Of a stretch of 5,576 nucleotides of DNA, positions 4,957 to 5,576 are shown piece by piece. Position 1 is the first letter of the stretch. Each line of letters opens with the position of its first letter. The DNA is from Neptunomonas sp. Its GTDB lineage: Bacteria; Pseudomonadota; Gammaproteobacteria; Pseudomonadales; Balneatricaceae. Both the position numbers and the translations under genes were made by a program. Location of the stretch: positions 1 to 5,576 of the forward strand of contig SDWN01000335.1 in NCBI GenBank assembly GCA_004195305.1. Direction: 5' to 3'. Under the pieces are notes generated by a model that was not told the origin of the DNA, searched no databases, and was given only the letters and a program-made list of their open reading frames with translations.

Positions 4957-5576
4957 CGCAGCGCCTCCTGGATCTTCACGCTGGGACCCTGTTGCGGGGT
5001 TGGCTCCTTCAAGTTGAAACGGCTCAGCTCGGTCAAAGTGAGCAGTCGCATGGGAGAGCGCAGGCGGTAATACCCCACGTCTTCTACCCGTTCACCGCGC
5101 CATTTAGCAAGCAGTTCGCTGACGGTATGGCCGCATTGGCGTCCCTGACAAGGCCCCATGCCGCAGCGACTCATCATCTTCAATTCATTGGGGCCGCGTG
5201 CACCTCGCTCAAATTCTTGCTTGAGCTGACCGACGCTACGCTCCTCGCAACGACACACCACGGTTTCATCGTGTTCGGGAATGCGGTTGGCATCCAGGGG
5301 ACGATAGAGCCGGTCGATAAAGCCCCGGAACCGGTTTAGGCGCTGCAGGCTTCTTTGGTGGGAAACCGCCTGTTGATCGCGCATCGACTCGGTGATCAAC
5401 CCCAGACGGCTGAGCTGGTTCAACGCCACCAGGGTGCCCATATGCTCGGCCCCCTCGGCGCCGACGATACCGCGGCCATCCCCCGCCACCGAAATGCTGG
5501 CCACCGAACTCTGTCCCCAGCCATCAAGGGTCGGTTTCCAGCACAGCTGCTGCTCACACCAGTGATGATCCAACCC
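4953..5576 (-). CDS. FAD/NAD oxidoreductase subunit with BFD-type [2Fe-2S] domain, C-terminal part
   Basis: About 207 C-terminal residues are present; the frame runs off the right edge, and its last visible codons (GGG TTG at 5576-5571) are internal. From the visible end inward it has SISVAGDGRGIVGAEGAEHM, the second flavin-binding segment typical of pyridine nucleotide-disulphide-type subunits. A BFD-like iron-sulphur domain follows, with CRC near residues 107-109 (counted from 5573) and CGMGPC at 137-142, so all four cluster cysteines are present. The ending CQGRQCGHTVSELLA...VGYYRLRSPMRLLTLTEL is characteristic of HcnB, OoxA and LhpE-type subunits. It should act as the electron-transfer partner of the following DAO subunit. 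A small ferredoxin-like third subunit is common in such complexes and may lie beyond the window. Confidence 0.9.
   Translation of the reverse strand, partial: GLDHHWCEQQLCWKPTLDGWGQSSVASISVAGDGRGIVGAEGAEHMGTLVALNQLSRLGLITESMRDQQAVSHQRSLQRLNRFRGFIDRLYRPLDANRIPEHDETVVCRCEERSVGQLKQEFERGARGPNELKMMSRCGMGPCQGRQCGHTVSELLAKWRGERVEDVGYYRLRSPMRLLTLTELSRFNLKEPTPQQGPSVKIQEALR

Noticed and set aside
5571..5573. TTG as start codon of the BFD-domain protein
   Set aside because: The frame stays open to the window edge, and the visible part lacks the N-terminal flavin-binding region that this subunit family has, so the TTG is an internal leucine.

Overview
The window is one end of a draft contig, most likely from a gammaproteobacterium. 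That placement is by protein style only and is weak. Bases 1-19 are the 19-base Tn5/Nextera mosaic-end adapter, so the left edge is a library artefact rather than a biological boundary. No RNA genes or CRISPR arrays were seen.

Layout, left to right. (1) 20 to about 600: the 3' end of an IS91-family (HUH/Y2) transposase gene and the non-coding tail of that element, which can form a strong imperfect hairpin at 314-354. (2) About 600-861: an intergenic stretch with a 16-bp perfect palindrome, a possible coding relic on the minus strand, and a good sigma-70-like promoter overlapping paired GTTAAC palindromes. (3) 862-3246, plus strand: an apparent three-gene transport unit. It has a 478-residue sodium:solute symporter (SSS family), a 33-residue single-span membrane peptide starting 2 bases after the symporter stop behind a good ribosome binding site, and a secreted 270-residue solute-binding protein of the SBP_bac_3 type with no ABC permease or ATPase gene in view. 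(4) 3315-3377: two tandem terminators that serve the minus-strand operon. (5) 3399-5576, minus strand: the end of a catabolic operon. In transcription order it holds a partial FAD/NAD oxidoreductase subunit with a BFD-type [2Fe-2S] domain (HcnB/OoxA/LhpE-like), a DAO-family FAD oxidase subunit (HcnC/OoxB/LhpB-like) coupled by an ATGA overlap, and a YoaB-like RidA-family protein.

How the genes may work together: the minus-strand enzymes look like a membrane-linked or electron-acceptor-linked dehydrogenase that oxidises an amine, D-amino acid, opine or imino acid. The RidA protein would hydrolyse the reactive imine product. The convergent transport unit could import the substrate. That link rests only on adjacency, and the substrate cannot be read from the sequence. 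The most notable points are the tiny peptide behind the symporter, the pairing of a symporter with an orphan binding protein, and RidA as the last gene of the oxidase operon.
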